DNA from: Gordonia sp. (in: high G+C Gram-positive bacteria)
GTDB taxonomy: Bacteria > Actinomycetota > Actinomycetes > Mycobacteriales > Mycobacteriaceae
NCBI RefSeq assembly: GCF_020438995.1
Contig: NZ_JAGQTN010000015.1
Span: 1 to 64,000, forward strand
Direction of reading: 5' to 3'
DNA length: 64,000 nt
Below the pieces are notes generated by a model, which saw only the letters and a program-made list of their open reading frames with translations, was not told where the DNA came from and ran no database searches. Both the position numbers and the translations under genes were made by a program. Shown piece after piece: positions 1-10,463 of this stretch (position 1 is its first letter; the number at the start of each line of letters is the position of its first letter).

Positions 1-2
1 AG

Positions 3-278
3 GAACACGTCGGCCGCCTTGTCGCCGGACGTAAACAGAACAAGCTCGACGACGTCGACTGGCGGCCGGGAAGCGGAGGCGCCCCGATCATCGCCGGCTG
101 CGTCGCCACCATCGAATGCGAGCTCGATCGCATCCTCGACGGCGGTGACCACGAGATCGTCATCGGGCACGCCCACACCCTCACCGCCGACGACCCGGGC
201 GAGCCGCTGGTCTTCCTGCGGGGCGGCTACGGCCACTTCCGCCCGGGACTCGATGATCGGGCAGCGAACAGTTCGTAG
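3..278 (+). CDS. Flavin reductase-like domain protein, C-terminal part (5' end outside window)
   Basis: Open from the left edge to a TAG at 276-278, giving the last 91 residues. The pattern GCVATIECEL, then GDHEIVIGHAHTL, then PLVFLRGGYGHF, is that of the C-terminal half of the FMN-binding split-barrel flavin reductases (HpaC/ActVB type). These reduce free FMN or FAD with NAD(P)H and hand it to a partner monooxygenase. Two LLM-type oxidoreductases follow within 12 kb, so a role as their reductase is plausible but inferred. A strong hairpin terminator follows. The start and any N-terminal domain cannot be seen. Confidence 0.7.
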   Translation, partial: EHVGRLVAGRKQNKLDDVDWRPGSGGAPIIAGCVATIECELDRILDGGDHEIVIGHAHTLTADDPGEPLVFLRGGYGHFRPGLDDRAANSS

Positions 279-321
279 CCGCCGGGAACCGTGTACTGCC
301 GCCTCAACCGGGAGACTGCTG

Positions 322-362
322 AAAAGGTCGGGGCCTCGTCCAGAACGAGGCCCCGACCTTTT
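322..362. terminator. Strong bidirectional hairpin terminator
   Basis: An 18-bp perfect inverted repeat (322-339 with 345-362) around a 5-nt loop, rich in GC in the stem. A-tract and T-tract ends (AAAA...TTTT) let it work on either strand. It lies between the convergent flavin-reductase gene and the alpha/beta hydrolase gene and probably ends both transcripts. Confidence 0.9.
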
Positions 363-370
363 CAGTCGCC

Positions 371-1264
371 CTATCCCGAGGCGCCCTCGCTCTTGTCGAG
401 GAAGGGCTGGAGCAGGTCCATGAACTCTTGCGGGCGCTCTTCGGGGACCCAGTGTCCGCACTCGGGGATGACCACCGAGGTCACATCGTCGGCGACCGCC
501 CGCATGGACGAGCCCGCCAGCTCACCGCAGCTCTGGGCACCACCGATGGCGAGGACGGGAATGGTGAGCTTCTCCTTGGCGAACTCCCGGTTGTCAGCGC
601 CGTCCTGGTAGAAGGCGCGGTAGAGTTCGAGGCCGAGACCACCGGGCCGGGCGTAGGACGCGGCATAGACGTCGATGTCCTCGTCGGTGATGCCGCCGAC
701 GTTGTAGATCCGGCCGTAATACATGTAGCGCAAGTATTCTCGCTCACGCCCACGGATCAGCATCTCCGCGACATGGTCGGCGGAGTGGAACGAGATGTGC
801 CACTCCCGGAGTTCTTCGCGGTGGTCCATGAATTTCTCGATGCCACCGTCGCCGGCGACACCCATCAGTGCCATGTCCGTGAAGGTGATGCTCTTGGTGT
901 TGTCGCGGAACTGTGCGGCATAGGCGTACGCGACGGCCGCTCCGTGGTCGTGGCCGACGATGTGCACCGGCCCGAGGTCGAGCGCGGTGACGAGTTCGTG
1001 GATGTCTGCGGCCACGGTCTTCTTGTCGTAGCCGGTGAGTGGCTTTTGCCGTACGCCGGAGTCACCGAGTCCGCGCAGGTCGGGAGCGATCACGGTGTAC
1101 CGCTCGGCCAGCTCGTCCATCACCTTGCGCCACATGTACCAGGTCGATCCCCAGCCGTGCAGCAGGACCAGCGGCGGTCCCTCGCCGCCCTTCACATAGT
1201 GGTACTGGACCTCGGTCAGGTTGATCATGTGGTGGGAGAACTTCGGATCGAGTTCGAATGGCAT
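371..1264 (-). CDS. Alpha/beta hydrolase, epoxide hydrolase-like (Asp nucleophile)
   Basis: A 297-residue alpha/beta hydrolase. Early motifs are LLHGWGSTWYMW (oxyanion region) and DLRGLGDSG. The nucleophile elbow is GHDHG, so the nucleophile is aspartate, as in soluble epoxide hydrolases and haloalkane dehalogenases rather than serine esterases. The C-terminal ECGHWVPEE supplies the catalytic histidine. The start at 1264 is preferred over 1345 because AGAAGAGG precedes it at good spacing and the family N-terminus begins there. It is divergent from the TIM-barrel gene at 1469. The substrate is unknown; an epoxide or lactone intermediate of the neighbouring monooxygenase pathway is an inference. 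Confidence 0.88.
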   Translation of the reverse strand: MPFELDPKFSHHMINLTEVQYHYVKGGEGPPLVLLHGWGSTWYMWRKVMDELAERYTVIAPDLRGLGDSGVRQKPLTGYDKKTVAADIHELVTALDLGPVHIVGHDHGAAVAYAYAAQFRDNTKSITFTDMALMGVAGDGGIEKFMDHREELREWHISFHSADHVAEMLIRGREREYLRYMYYGRIYNVGGITDEDIDVYAASYARPGGLGLELYRAFYQDGADNREFAKEKLTIPVLAIGGAQSCGELAGSSMRAVADDVTSVVIPECGHWVPEERPQEFMDLLQPFLDKSEGASG

Positions 1265-1349
1265 GGCGCCTCTTCTCGCTAGTGGCGGAACAGATTTCAT
1301 CTGCACTCCCATTAAATGATAGTGACAATCAGCTAATGGGTTCATGAAT

Positions 1350-1372
1350 CATGGACCGGCCATTGATCCATG
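1350..1372. promoter_or_regulatory. Candidate operator dyad in divergent promoter region
   Basis: CATGGA (1350-1355) and TCCATG (1367-1372) form an inverted repeat with an 11-nt spacer in the about 200-bp region between the divergent genes at 1264 and 1469. A regulator site is possible. No regulator gene lies directly beside it, so this is weak. Confidence 0.3.
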
Positions 1373-1468
1373 TCAAGGGTCTTGCACCACCTACGGTTCT
1401 GCTCTACCGTTTGGGAGAGACTCTCAGTCAGTAGAGCTAGCTATCAATCAGTGATATATGGAGGACCA

Positions 1469-2320
1469 ATGAATGCGCTGGTGACCGACCGGATCCTGGC
1501 CAACCTGTCGATCCGCACCGCCGAGTCCTTCCGGGAACGGGTCGAGGCTGCAGCGGCGGCCGGATTCGACGCGATCGGCCTGGGTTTGGCGCAATATCGC
1601 GAGCACAAGGCCGAAGGTATGGCTCCGCGGGAGATGGTCGCGATCCTCGACGACAACGGCATCGCGCTCACCGAGATCGAGGTTCTCGTCGGATTCGCCG
1701 TCGGCGGCCGGGCGGGGGGTTCGGAGCGCTACCCGTTCCTGAAGTATGCGACGCCCGAGGACGAGCTCGAGTTCTTCGAAATGGCAACTACTTTCGGTGT
1801 TCGTCACATGCAGACCATCGGTACGTTCGACAGTCCGCTGGAGCCGGACGCCGCCGAACGCTTTGCCGGCCTGTGTGACCGCGCCGCCGAGCACGGCCTG
1901 CTGGTCGCCCTCGAATTCGTCCCGGAGAGCAGCGTTCCGGACGCCTCGGTGGCGGCCCGGATCATCCGTGACGCCGACCGTCCAAACGGCGGCGTCTGCC
2001 TCGACGCCTGGCACCACTTCCGCGGCGCCAATGATGAGGCGCTGCTGCGTGAACTGCCCGCCGATAAGGTCTTCCTGCTGCAACTCTGTGACGGGACGAT
2101 GGTCCCCGAGGACGACGACTTCCTCAATGACACCCTGCACAATCGCCGGGTGCCGGGGCAGGGCGAGTTCGACCTGCCGGCGCTGTTCCGGGTGGTCGGC
2201 GAGATGGGCGTGTCCGCACCCGCGTCGCTTGAGGTGATTTCGGACGAGCTCGACGCACTCGGTGCCTTCGGCGCGGCCAAAGCGCTGGGTGGCTGCCTGG
2301 AGCACTATCGCATCGACTGA
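1469..2320 (+). CDS. Sugar phosphate isomerase/epimerase-type TIM-barrel protein
   Basis: A 283-residue protein of the xylose isomerase-like TIM-barrel superfamily (AP endonuclease 2 / IolE type). Visible family features are the N-terminal AAAAGFDAIGLGLAQY, an acidic cluster around ALEFVPESS, and the C-terminal VCLDAWHHFRG and VFLLQLCDG segments, which carry metal-binding acidic and His residues. The start at 1469 is set by GGAGG seven bases upstream; the reading frame continues further up but without a ribosome site. The substrate cannot be told. Enzymes of this fold isomerise or dehydrate sugars and cyclitols and often sit in catabolic clusters. Confidence 0.8.
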   Translation: MNALVTDRILANLSIRTAESFRERVEAAAAAGFDAIGLGLAQYREHKAEGMAPREMVAILDDNGIALTEIEVLVGFAVGGRAGGSERYPFLKYATPEDELEFFEMATTFGVRHMQTIGTFDSPLEPDAAERFAGLCDRAAEHGLLVALEFVPESSVPDASVAARIIRDADRPNGGVCLDAWHHFRGANDEALLRELPADKVFLLQLCDGTMVPEDDDFLNDTLHNRRVPGQGEFDLPALFRVVGEMGVSAPASLEVISDELDALGAFGAAKALGGCLEHYRID

Positions 2321-2362
2321 GTCCGGCCCGGAACCTGACTGTGCGCGAGACCCCCACGAACA

Positions 2363-2397
2363 TTGCTGTCGGTTCCGGAATCCAGAACTGACAGCAA
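2363..2397. terminator. Hairpin between convergent genes
   Basis: TTGCTGTCGGTTC (2363-2375) pairs with GAACTGACAGCAA (2385-2397) with one mismatch and a 9-nt loop. It follows the TIM-barrel gene and precedes the convergent CLC gene. There is no T-tract, so termination strength is uncertain. I see nothing else in 2321-2576. Confidence 0.5.
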
Positions 2398-2576
2398 GAT
2401 GTGCCTGAGGGTACCTTGTCGCGGGGACCAGGTGTGACGGGCCAGCACGGTAGTTGCCTGCGGCAGGCGGTGCCGGCCGCACCGTGAATCTGGCATCCGA
2501 GGACCCTGCGAAGGTTTTCGTCAGGGCGACGACGTTCAGCTGGTCTTCCGCAGTGGTCGCAGCCGGTATCGACCGG

Positions 2577-3953
2577 TCAGTGTTTCCCGGTTGACGGGGA
2601 TGCGGCTGAAGGGGGTTCGGATGTCACGGCGCGGTGCAGGACGTACCTGTCGAGCAGGTAGCTCACGGGAATCGCCGCGCCCACCGCACACAGCACTGTG
2701 GCTGCGCAGGTCAGTCGCCCCGAAAGCGGACCACCGACGGTGAGGACCATCGCGCACGCGGTGAGCGGAAGCCGGTAGCCACCGGCCACTCCTCCCGCAG
2801 CACCCGCGGATGCGGCGAGATCGGGAGAGACGCCGAGCCCCGGTGCGAGTGCGCGCCCGCAGAGGTCACCGATGGACAGCAGCGGAACGAAGAGTCCGCC
2901 ACATCCCCCGGCCATCACCGCCGCGGTGGTCGCGCAGGCCCGGAGTATCGCCACGAGCAGCAGCACGCCGCCGGAGACCTGCGCCGACTCGGCCCAGGTG
3001 ATGGCGCCGGCCCCCGGTCCGATGGCCGCCGCGGGGGTGGCGATCATGCTGACGGCGAGCAGGCAACCGAGCAGCGCAGCACTGCCGACCAGCAGTTTGG
3101 TGACCAACCCGGCCTGCCAGCCGCGGGCCTGGTAGATCGCGGCCCCGGTCACCGAGGACACCGCTCCCGCGACGACCCCCACGAGGATCGCGGCCACCAG
3201 GGCCTGCCACAGGCTGTTCGGAGGTGTCATGGGGACGATCAGCCTGATCAGGTCGAGCTTCAGCAGAGTGTTGATCGCCCAGCCCGCGAGCGCGCCACAG
3301 GTGGCCGCCAGCATTCGCGGCAACGAGATCGGTGCCCGACTGCGCCGGCCGAGTTCGAGGATGAACACCAATCCCACCAGGGGCAATCCCATGAGTACCG
3401 CGACCCCGGCCGCGCCGCCGCCGACACCGGCCGGGCGGGCCAGTCTGCGTAACCACGCGTGCCGGGCACCGCTGCCGGTCGCCGATCCTGCGGCGACGCC
3501 GAGGTGGGCGGCCGGGGATTCGGTGCCCATCGGCGCGCCGAGTCCGACGGTCGAGATGATCGCCAGCGCCCGGATCGGCGCCAGCCGCGACGGAAAGTCC
3601 TCTTCGTGTCCCGCCGTGCGCACTACGTCGGAAGTCAGGTCGGCGCGCACCGCGTTGGCCGGGAATCGCAGCCATGCGCTGAATCGCCGGGGAGGTGCGC
3701 CGGCACCGTCGACCCGTTGTGCGGCCCGCCCGTCGGCGACGAGGTTCAGCAGCAACACCGCTCCGACGACCCCGAGAAACGGGGCCGTCAGCATCACCCA
3801 GGAATCCTGGTCCGTGATCCAGGCGAGGATCGCCTTGATTGTGCTGGTGACCGCGACGACCAGCACCGACGCGACCAATCCGCCGAGTATCCCACCGGCA
3901 ACGGCCTCGGCGGCGACTCGCGCATACGCCGGTCGCCCGGCACGACTGTCCAT
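2577..3953 (-). CDS. Chloride channel/transporter, CLC family
   Basis: A polytopic membrane protein of about 458 residues with ten or more hydrophobic helices, the usual size of a bacterial CLC. The second-half motif GGCGGLFVPLL matches the conserved GxFxPxLxxG anion-path segment. The first-half GTESPAAHLG matches the GxEGPxxxxG motif and keeps the gating glutamate, which suggests a Cl-/H+ antiporter rather than a passive channel (family knowledge). The start is uncertain: 3953 begins the hydrophobic domain closely, 4019 is an in-frame alternative, and neither has a clear ribosome site. It is divergent from the HD-domain gene. Confidence 0.85.
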   Translation of the reverse strand: MDSRAGRPAYARVAAEAVAGGILGGLVASVLVVAVTSTIKAILAWITDQDSWVMLTAPFLGVVGAVLLLNLVADGRAAQRVDGAGAPPRRFSAWLRFPANAVRADLTSDVVRTAGHEEDFPSRLAPIRALAIISTVGLGAPMGTESPAAHLGVAAGSATGSGARHAWLRRLARPAGVGGGAAGVAVLMGLPLVGLVFILELGRRSRAPISLPRMLAATCGALAGWAINTLLKLDLIRLIVPMTPPNSLWQALVAAILVGVVAGAVSSVTGAAIYQARGWQAGLVTKLLVGSAALLGCLLAVSMIATPAAAIGPGAGAITWAESAQVSGGVLLLVAILRACATTAAVMAGGCGGLFVPLLSIGDLCGRALAPGLGVSPDLAASAGAAGGVAGGYRLPLTACAMVLTVGGPLSGRLTCAATVLCAVGAAIPVSYLLDRYVLHRAVTSEPPSAASPSTGKH

Positions 3954-4045
3954 CGGCTGAGCGTAATGGCGGACTCCACCATGTGAGTTGATAAACACCG
4001 CTTCAACCGATGATTCCACTGCCGTTTCGTAGCTAGCATTCGTGA

Positions 4046-4618
4046 ATGGACATCCACATCCGGCAGGACATCAGGGCCGATCTCACCGGGCGATGGAACG
4101 AACCGCACCGGCACCATCACAATCGGCGACATCTGGACGAGGTGCTCGCCGCACTCGGCACGTTGCGGGAGGCCGGCGTCGAGTTCGATGTACGTCCGGT
4201 GGTGCTGGCCGCGTGGTTTCATGACGCCGTCTACGAGCCCTTCAGCGCGACCAACGAGGAGGACTCCGCCGACCTGGCACGTGACCTCCTCGCCGACGAC
4301 CCCGACCGGGACGAGGTGGCTCGCCTCGTTGAGCTGACGAAGACGCACGAGCCCGATACCGATGACCGCAACGGTGTCGCGCTATCCGATGCCGACTTCG
4401 CCGTCCTGGGTGCCGACGCCGATCGTTACGACGAGTACGCGGGGAACATCCGGGCCGAGTTCAGTCAGGTACCGGCCGAGATCTTCCGTACCAAACGGCG
4501 TGAGTTGCTCGTCGAGTTTCTTGACCGCCCAGCTATTTTCGTGTCCGAACCGGCACACGAGCGCTGGGAGACGATGGCGCGGGCGAATATTGCGCGCGAG
4601 ATCGACGAATTGCGTTAG
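4046..4618 (+). CDS. HD-domain phosphohydrolase-like protein (COG4339 type)
   Basis: A 190-residue protein of the predicted metal-dependent HD superfamily often labelled NMDA-receptor-like in databases. Metal-binding candidates are the His of HNRRHLDE, the HD pair in AAWFHDAVYEP, and a later ELTKTHEP with ALSDADFAVLG. The family is uncharacterised biochemically and the substrate is unknown. It is a single gene between divergent CLC and convergent small-protein genes. It starts at an ATG 92 bases from the CLC start. Confidence 0.82.
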   Translation: MDIHIRQDIRADLTGRWNEPHRHHHNRRHLDEVLAALGTLREAGVEFDVRPVVLAAWFHDAVYEPFSATNEEDSADLARDLLADDPDRDEVARLVELTKTHEPDTDDRNGVALSDADFAVLGADADRYDEYAGNIRAEFSQVPAEIFRTKRRELLVEFLDRPAIFVSEPAHERWETMARANIAREIDELR

Positions 4619-4624
4619 TACCGA

Positions 4625-4825
4625 TCATGATTCGCTGTCGGTGCGGTCACCGACGTAACGCAGCAGTGCCGGGTCCGAGGAGACCAGACGGTCGACCTCT
4701 TCGCCGCCGTCGCACCGGTACAGCCCGACGATCAGGGTGTCGCCCCGGCGCCCACCTACGCGCCACACACCCCCGACATCACTCCACCGCCGCAACACCT
4801 CGACAGGATCACCCGGACTCTCCAC
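4625..4825 (-). CDS. Small conserved hypothetical protein
   Basis: A 66-residue acidic protein starting at GTG. The core WRVGGRRGDTLIVGLYRCDGG looks like a small actinobacterial family of unknown function that I recall from mycobacterial genomes but cannot name. It begins 31 bases after the monooxygenase stop on the same strand, so it is probably the last gene of that operon. It has no signal peptide or membrane segment. Confidence 0.55.
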   Translation of the reverse strand: MESPGDPVEVLRRWSDVGGVWRVGGRRGDTLIVGLYRCDGGEEVDRLVSSDPALLRYVGDRTDSES

Positions 4826-4856
4826 CCCCAGATCGTATGCCTGGACGCGGGAACGC

Positions 4857-6326
4857 TCAGGCGAACACCATCGCCTCGGCCACGTCGTAGCGGCGGGCGT
4901 CTATGGCGTCGGTGATGGCGTTGTGGCGGACCTGCCAGGGGGCGGTGTCGGCGGACTTGGGCAGGCGGGAACCGGACCGGCGCAGATAGCCGGAGTCGAG
5001 TTCGAGCAGTCCGTGCGGCGTCGGTGTGGCGCCGTCGAGGGTGGGGTAGGCGCGCGTGTAACCGTGCTCGCGCATGTGCGCGATCAGGTCGGCGACAGCC
5101 TTGCTGGTCAGATCCACCCGCAGTGTCCACGAGGCGTTCGTGTAGCCCACCGACCACGCGAAGTTCGGGACGTCGTTGAGCATGTAGCCGCGGTAGGCGT
5201 ACCTCTCACCCGGCTCGACGATCTCGCCGTCGATGCTCAGGTCGATGCCGCCGAACGCGATCAGTTCCAGACCGGTGGCGGTGACGACGATGTCGGCGTC
5301 CAGTTTCCGCCCCGAGGTGAGGGCGATGCCGGTCGGGGTGAACGTGTCGATGGTGTCGGTGACGACCTCGGCCGATCCGTCGGCGACCGTCTTGTAGAAG
5401 TCGGCGGCGGGGATGATGCAGAGCCGCTGATCCCACGGCTGGTAGGCGGGTTTGAAGTGGGTGTCCACCGGGTAACCGGCAGGCAGGTTGCGTTTGGCGA
5501 TCCACCGCAGGAGCCGGCGCGAGGCCTTCGGGAAGCCCCGGCAGAACAGGAAGATGCCCAGCGTGATCAGCATGTTCCGGTAGCGGGTGATGTCGTGCGA
5601 CCACTGGCTGGGCAACGCCTTCTGCAACAGGGTGGTCATCGGATCCCGCCACGGGTACGGGAACAGGTAGGTGGGCGAGCGCTGCAGCATCGTCACGTGC
5701 CCGGCGGTCGGCGCCATCGACGGGATGAGGGTGATCGCGGTGGCGCCGCTGCCGATCACCACCACCACCTTCTTGCCGGCGTAGTCGAGGTCGGCCGGCC
5801 AGAACTGCGGGTGCACCAGCGTTCCGGTGTAGTCGTCGACGCCGGGGAACTCTGGCAGGTAGCCGGTGTCGTAGCGGTAGTAGCCGGTGCAGCCGTAGAG
5901 GAACCGCGCCTGATAGGTGGCCGGTTCACCGTCGGTGCGGACGTCGACGGTCCACAGGTCGGTGGTGGTGTCGAAGTTCGCGGCCAGCACCTCGGTACCG
6001 AACCGGATGTGGGGCATGATGCCGAAGTCGCGGGCCGAGTCCTCCAGGTACTGACGGATCTCGTGTCCTTCGGCGATCAGCCGGTCACCCTTCCACGGAT
6101 TCCACGGGAAGCTGAGCGTGAAGATGTCCGAGTCGCTGCGGACACCCGGATAGGTGAACAGGTCCCAGGTGCCGCCGATCCGTTCCCGGTTTTCCAGGAT
6201 CACATAGTTCAGGCCGGGGTTCTTCTCGCGCAGACGGTACGCGGCGTCGATGCCGGACAGCCCGGCACCGACGATCAGGACGTCAAAGATTTCGGCATCA
6301 GAGGCTTGCACACCAGAGATTTCCAT
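4857..6326 (-). CDS. FAD-dependent Baeyer-Villiger monooxygenase (EthA-like)
   Basis: A 489-residue class B flavoprotein monooxygenase. The N-terminal GAGLSG (about residues 21-26) is the FAD-binding Rossmann motif, followed by GGTWDLFTYPGVRSD. YTGTLVHPQFWP near residue 160 is the Baeyer-Villiger fingerprint (F/Y-x-G-x3-H-x3-W-P), and GSGATA is the NADPH Rossmann motif. Such enzymes insert oxygen next to a carbonyl, making esters or lactones; EthA is a mycobacterial example. A truncated acyl-CoA ligase remnant ends 6 bp upstream on the same strand, so the two were probably once co-transcribed. Confidence 0.9.
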   Translation of the reverse strand: MEISGVQASDAEIFDVLIVGAGLSGIDAAYRLREKNPGLNYVILENRERIGGTWDLFTYPGVRSDSDIFTLSFPWNPWKGDRLIAEGHEIRQYLEDSARDFGIMPHIRFGTEVLAANFDTTTDLWTVDVRTDGEPATYQARFLYGCTGYYRYDTGYLPEFPGVDDYTGTLVHPQFWPADLDYAGKKVVVVIGSGATAITLIPSMAPTAGHVTMLQRSPTYLFPYPWRDPMTTLLQKALPSQWSHDITRYRNMLITLGIFLFCRGFPKASRRLLRWIAKRNLPAGYPVDTHFKPAYQPWDQRLCIIPAADFYKTVADGSAEVVTDTIDTFTPTGIALTSGRKLDADIVVTATGLELIAFGGIDLSIDGEIVEPGERYAYRGYMLNDVPNFAWSVGYTNASWTLRVDLTSKAVADLIAHMREHGYTRAYPTLDGATPTPHGLLELDSGYLRRSGSRLPKSADTAPWQVRHNAITDAIDARRYDVAEAMVFA

Positions 6327-6332
6327 GGTGCG

Positions 6333-6626
6333 TCATTGTGTCCCAGTCGGCCCCGAAATGCACTCCGCATACCTGATGTCCGGGTGTTCGTGCAGGACGT
6401 TCTCCAGATCGACCGAGGAGATCCATTCGCCGCCGGACTTGATGATGTCCTTGGCGCGGTCGGTGAGTCGCACGAAGCCTTGGTCGTCGAGGGTGCCCAA
6501 GTCGCCGGTGCGGAGCCAGCCGTTGTCGAACTTGTCCGCGCCCTCACCGCCGAGATAACTGCCGGCGACCCACGGGCCGCGCAGTTCGAACTCGCCGATG
6601 GACGCACCGTCGTCGGATTGCTTCAA
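6333..6626 (-). pseudogene. Acyl-CoA synthetase remnant (C-terminal fragment 1)
   Basis: The 97-residue frame carries only the linker and C-terminal start of an AMP-forming acyl-CoA ligase: [15 protein letters not shown], then GWLRTGDLGTLDD, then DRAKDIIKSGGEWISS (hinge). About 370 N-terminal residues and the last part of the C-terminal domain (with the catalytic Lys) are missing. It cannot be an active ligase. At its upstream end it abuts a second, oppositely oriented ligase fragment, which points to deletion or recombination at about 6627. Confidence 0.8.
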
Positions 6627-6630
6627 TAAT

Positions 6631-6750
6631 TGTGTCGACGACGAAGGTTTCGTCTACGTCGTCGACCGGGTCAAGGACATGATCATCTCCGGCGGCGAGA
6701 ACATCTACTGCGCCGAGGTGGAGAATGTCCTGGCCCAACCACCCGACATT
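6631..6750 (+). pseudogene. Acyl-CoA synthetase remnant (C-terminal fragment 2)
   Basis: About 40 residues reading [20 protein letters not shown] and then [13 protein letters not shown] match the hinge region of long-chain acyl-CoA ligases. This is a different subtype ([12 protein letters not shown]) from the SGGEWISS type next door. There is no start and no continuing domain; the frame runs on into the antisense of the LLM gene. It is head to head with fragment 1. Confidence 0.72.
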
Positions 6751-6770
6751 ATCGGCCACATCCGCCCCGG

Positions 6771-7823
6771 TTATCGGACCGCACTGATCGCCTCGGCGGG
6801 AACACCGGCGCCGGACAGGCGTTCGCGCACGGCCGGTGCGACCTGTTCGGCGAGCAATTCGATCCGGGCACTGCCGCTGTCCACGGTCTCGCCGGGGAGC
6901 TGGGCCCAGAAGTGCACGTCCTTGATCTGCGGTGTGCGATGAACCAATTCGGTGATCTCGTCGACGGCGGTCCCGACGTCCCAGAGGGTGTAGGAACCGG
7001 CTTCGATCAGCTGGCCCGGATCGGTGAACTGGGGAACGTCGCCGAACGCGCCCATCTCGATGTACTTGTTGATCTGGTACAGGGCGTGCCGGCCGATCCG
7101 GGCCCATTCGCGTTCCGGGTCGTCGGCGATGATCGCCCACTGGCCTGCGAAGATCCGGCCCGCATCCCGCGGCTTGCCGACCCGTTCGAGCGCGGCCAGA
7201 TACTCCTCGTGATGAGCGTTCTGTGTACTGAGGAAACCGTCGCCGATACGCGCGGCACGTTCGATCGCCGGTGGCGCCATGGCACCGACGAGCAGGTCGG
7301 GAACCGTCTCGGGAACGGGGGTGATCGGTAGTGCCGGTTTGCGCAGGCGTTTGCCTTCGAAGGGTTCTGCGGAGCCGGTCCAGCACCGGCGGATGATCTC
7401 GACGCCTTCTTCAAGGAGGCTGGGGCGGTTGATGATCCGGCGATCGAAGGCCTCGAACTCCGGCTTCCAATATCCCTGGCCGACGCCGAGCGCGAATCGG
7501 CCGCCGGTCATCAGTGACAGCGTCGTGGAATCTTCGGCCAGGCGCAGCGGATTGTGCAGCGGCGAGACGATCAGGTTGGTGCCGATCTTCATCGTGGTGG
7601 TGCGGGTACCGATCGCCGAGCACAGGACCATCGGCGACGGTGTGTAGCCATCCTCCATGAAGTGGTGTTCGGTCAGCCACACCGAATCGATCCCGATCGA
7701 CTCGGCCCAGGTGATCTGGTCGAGCGCCTCGCGGTAGAAATCACCGAAACCCCGGGCGGATCCGGTGGACGCGGGATTGCGGAAGTCGTACCAAAGCCCG
7801 AAGTTCAGGTCCGGTGTGTGCAT
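6771..7823 (-). CDS. LLM-class flavin-dependent oxidoreductase
   Basis: A 350-residue bacterial luciferase-like TIM barrel. Typical segments are [14 protein letters not shown] (strand 2 with the HH pair), the [19 protein letters not shown] region, and the [19 protein letters not shown] glycine-rich phosphate loop. Enzymes of this class use reduced FMN or F420 and act as monooxygenases or dehydrogenases. The segment distribution does not decide between the cofactors. It is divergent from the acyl-CoA synthetase at 7979, with a 155-bp shared promoter region. Confidence 0.87.
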   Translation of the reverse strand: MHTPDLNFGLWYDFRNPASTGSARGFGDFYREALDQITWAESIGIDSVWLTEHHFMEDGYTPSPMVLCSAIGTRTTTMKIGTNLIVSPLHNPLRLAEDSTTLSLMTGGRFALGVGQGYWKPEFEAFDRRIINRPSLLEEGVEIIRRCWTGSAEPFEGKRLRKPALPITPVPETVPDLLVGAMAPPAIERAARIGDGFLSTQNAHHEEYLAALERVGKPRDAGRIFAGQWAIIADDPEREWARIGRHALYQINKYIEMGAFGDVPQFTDPGQLIEAGSYTLWDVGTAVDEITELVHRTPQIKDVHFWAQLPGETVDSGSARIELLAEQVAPAVRERLSGAGVPAEAISAVR

Positions 7824-7978
7824 TGTTCCTCCTATGACGGCTCACAATCGGTGCCCCGAACTATGCGTCGGGGGTGTGGCGAAGCCAAGGGCGCCGGTCC
7901 GGATCGTTTGGAGATTGCCACAAGCCGCGAAGTCGGCAGCTCTACCGACCCGGCCGCGATGAGAGTGAGTGTGATCGA

Positions 7979-9574
<1,596 letters not shown>

Positions 9575-9665
9575 GCTGGTTCTCGCGTCGCCGGCCCCTT
9601 CCTAGGGTGACACACAGGGTGTGAAACAACAGACGTCCGCCATTACCGCGATGAAGGAGTTTTCC

Positions 9666-10463
9666 ATGTATCTCGCCACCGAACAGGACCGCAGCATCTA
9701 TTTCGAGCACCATGCGGGTGAGGGCAGGCCGGTCGTGCTCGTCCACGGCTGGGGTGCGTGTACACGTTGCTGGGACACCACCGCGCCCGCGTTGTCGGCC
9801 GCAGGCCACGAGGTGGTCAGCCTGGACCTGCGCGCCTGTGGACGCTCCGACAAGGACTTCGACGACGTCTCGATCGACGCGCTCGCCGGCGACGTGGTCA
9901 AGCTGGTCGACCACCTGGGTCTGGACCGGCCGGTGATCAACGGCTGGTCGCTCGGTGGCGGCGTGGCCACCGCGGCCGTTGCCGCACTCGGCGATCGGGC
10001 GGGCGGTCTGGTGCTGACCGGCGGGGCGTCACCGCGGTACACCGTTGCCGACGGCTGGGACCACGGCGGCACAGTGGAGGGTGTCGCCGAGGTTCTCGCC
10101 GCCGCTGCCGCCAATCGCGCGGACACCTTCCGGGGCGTTGCCGCCGCGGTCTGCGCGAAGGCGCCCTCCGATGACACCCTCAACTGGATCTGGGGCATGT
10201 TCATGGAGATGGGACCTCGTGGCGACGAATCTCTGCGTGACCTGTCCCACATGGACCTGCGTACCGAACTGGCCGCCATCGATGTCCCGATCCTGTCCCT
10301 GCACGGCACCGAGGACGCATTCGTACCGCTGAGTGGTGCACAGGCGGCGGTGGACCTGGCCAAGAGCGCCACCCTCGTCGAGTTCCCCGGTGTCGGTCAC
10401 GCTCCGTTCCTGGAGGACCGTGACCGATACCTCTCCGAGCTGACGGGATTCCTGCGGGCATGA
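9666..10463 (+). CDS. Alpha/beta hydrolase (Ser-type, possible lactonase/esterase)
   Basis: A 265-residue alpha/beta hydrolase with a full triad: nucleophile in GWSLGGG, acid in HGTEDAFVP, and His in GVGHAPFLED. HGWGACTRCW forms the oxyanion hole region. It resembles the cofactor-free haloperoxidase/esterase group. AAGGAG nine bases upstream fixes the start at 9666. The stop overlaps the next SDR start by 4 bp, so the two are translationally coupled. Placed among Baeyer-Villiger enzymes, ester or lactone hydrolysis is a sensible inference. Confidence 0.88.
   Translation: MYLATEQDRSIYFEHHAGEGRPVVLVHGWGACTRCWDTTAPALSAAGHEVVSLDLRACGRSDKDFDDVSIDALAGDVVKLVDHLGLDRPVINGWSLGGGVATAAVAALGDRAGGLVLTGGASPRYTVADGWDHGGTVEGVAEVLAAAAANRADTFRGVAAAVCAKAPSDDTLNWIWGMFMEMGPRGDESLRDLSHMDLRTELAAIDVPILSLHGTEDAFVPLSGAQAAVDLAKSATLVEFPGVGHAPFLEDRDRYLSELTGFLRA

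Noticed and set aside
428-1282. Long plus-strand open frame across the epoxide hydrolase-like gene
   Set aside because: It is the antisense of a clear alpha/beta hydrolase, with no ribosome site and no protein similarity; a typical GC-rich shadow.
4737-6629. 630-codon plus-strand open frame opposite the Baeyer-Villiger gene
   Set aside because: Translation is Gly/Val/Arg-rich with no motifs, while the opposite strand has complete FAD, NADPH and Baeyer-Villiger motifs.
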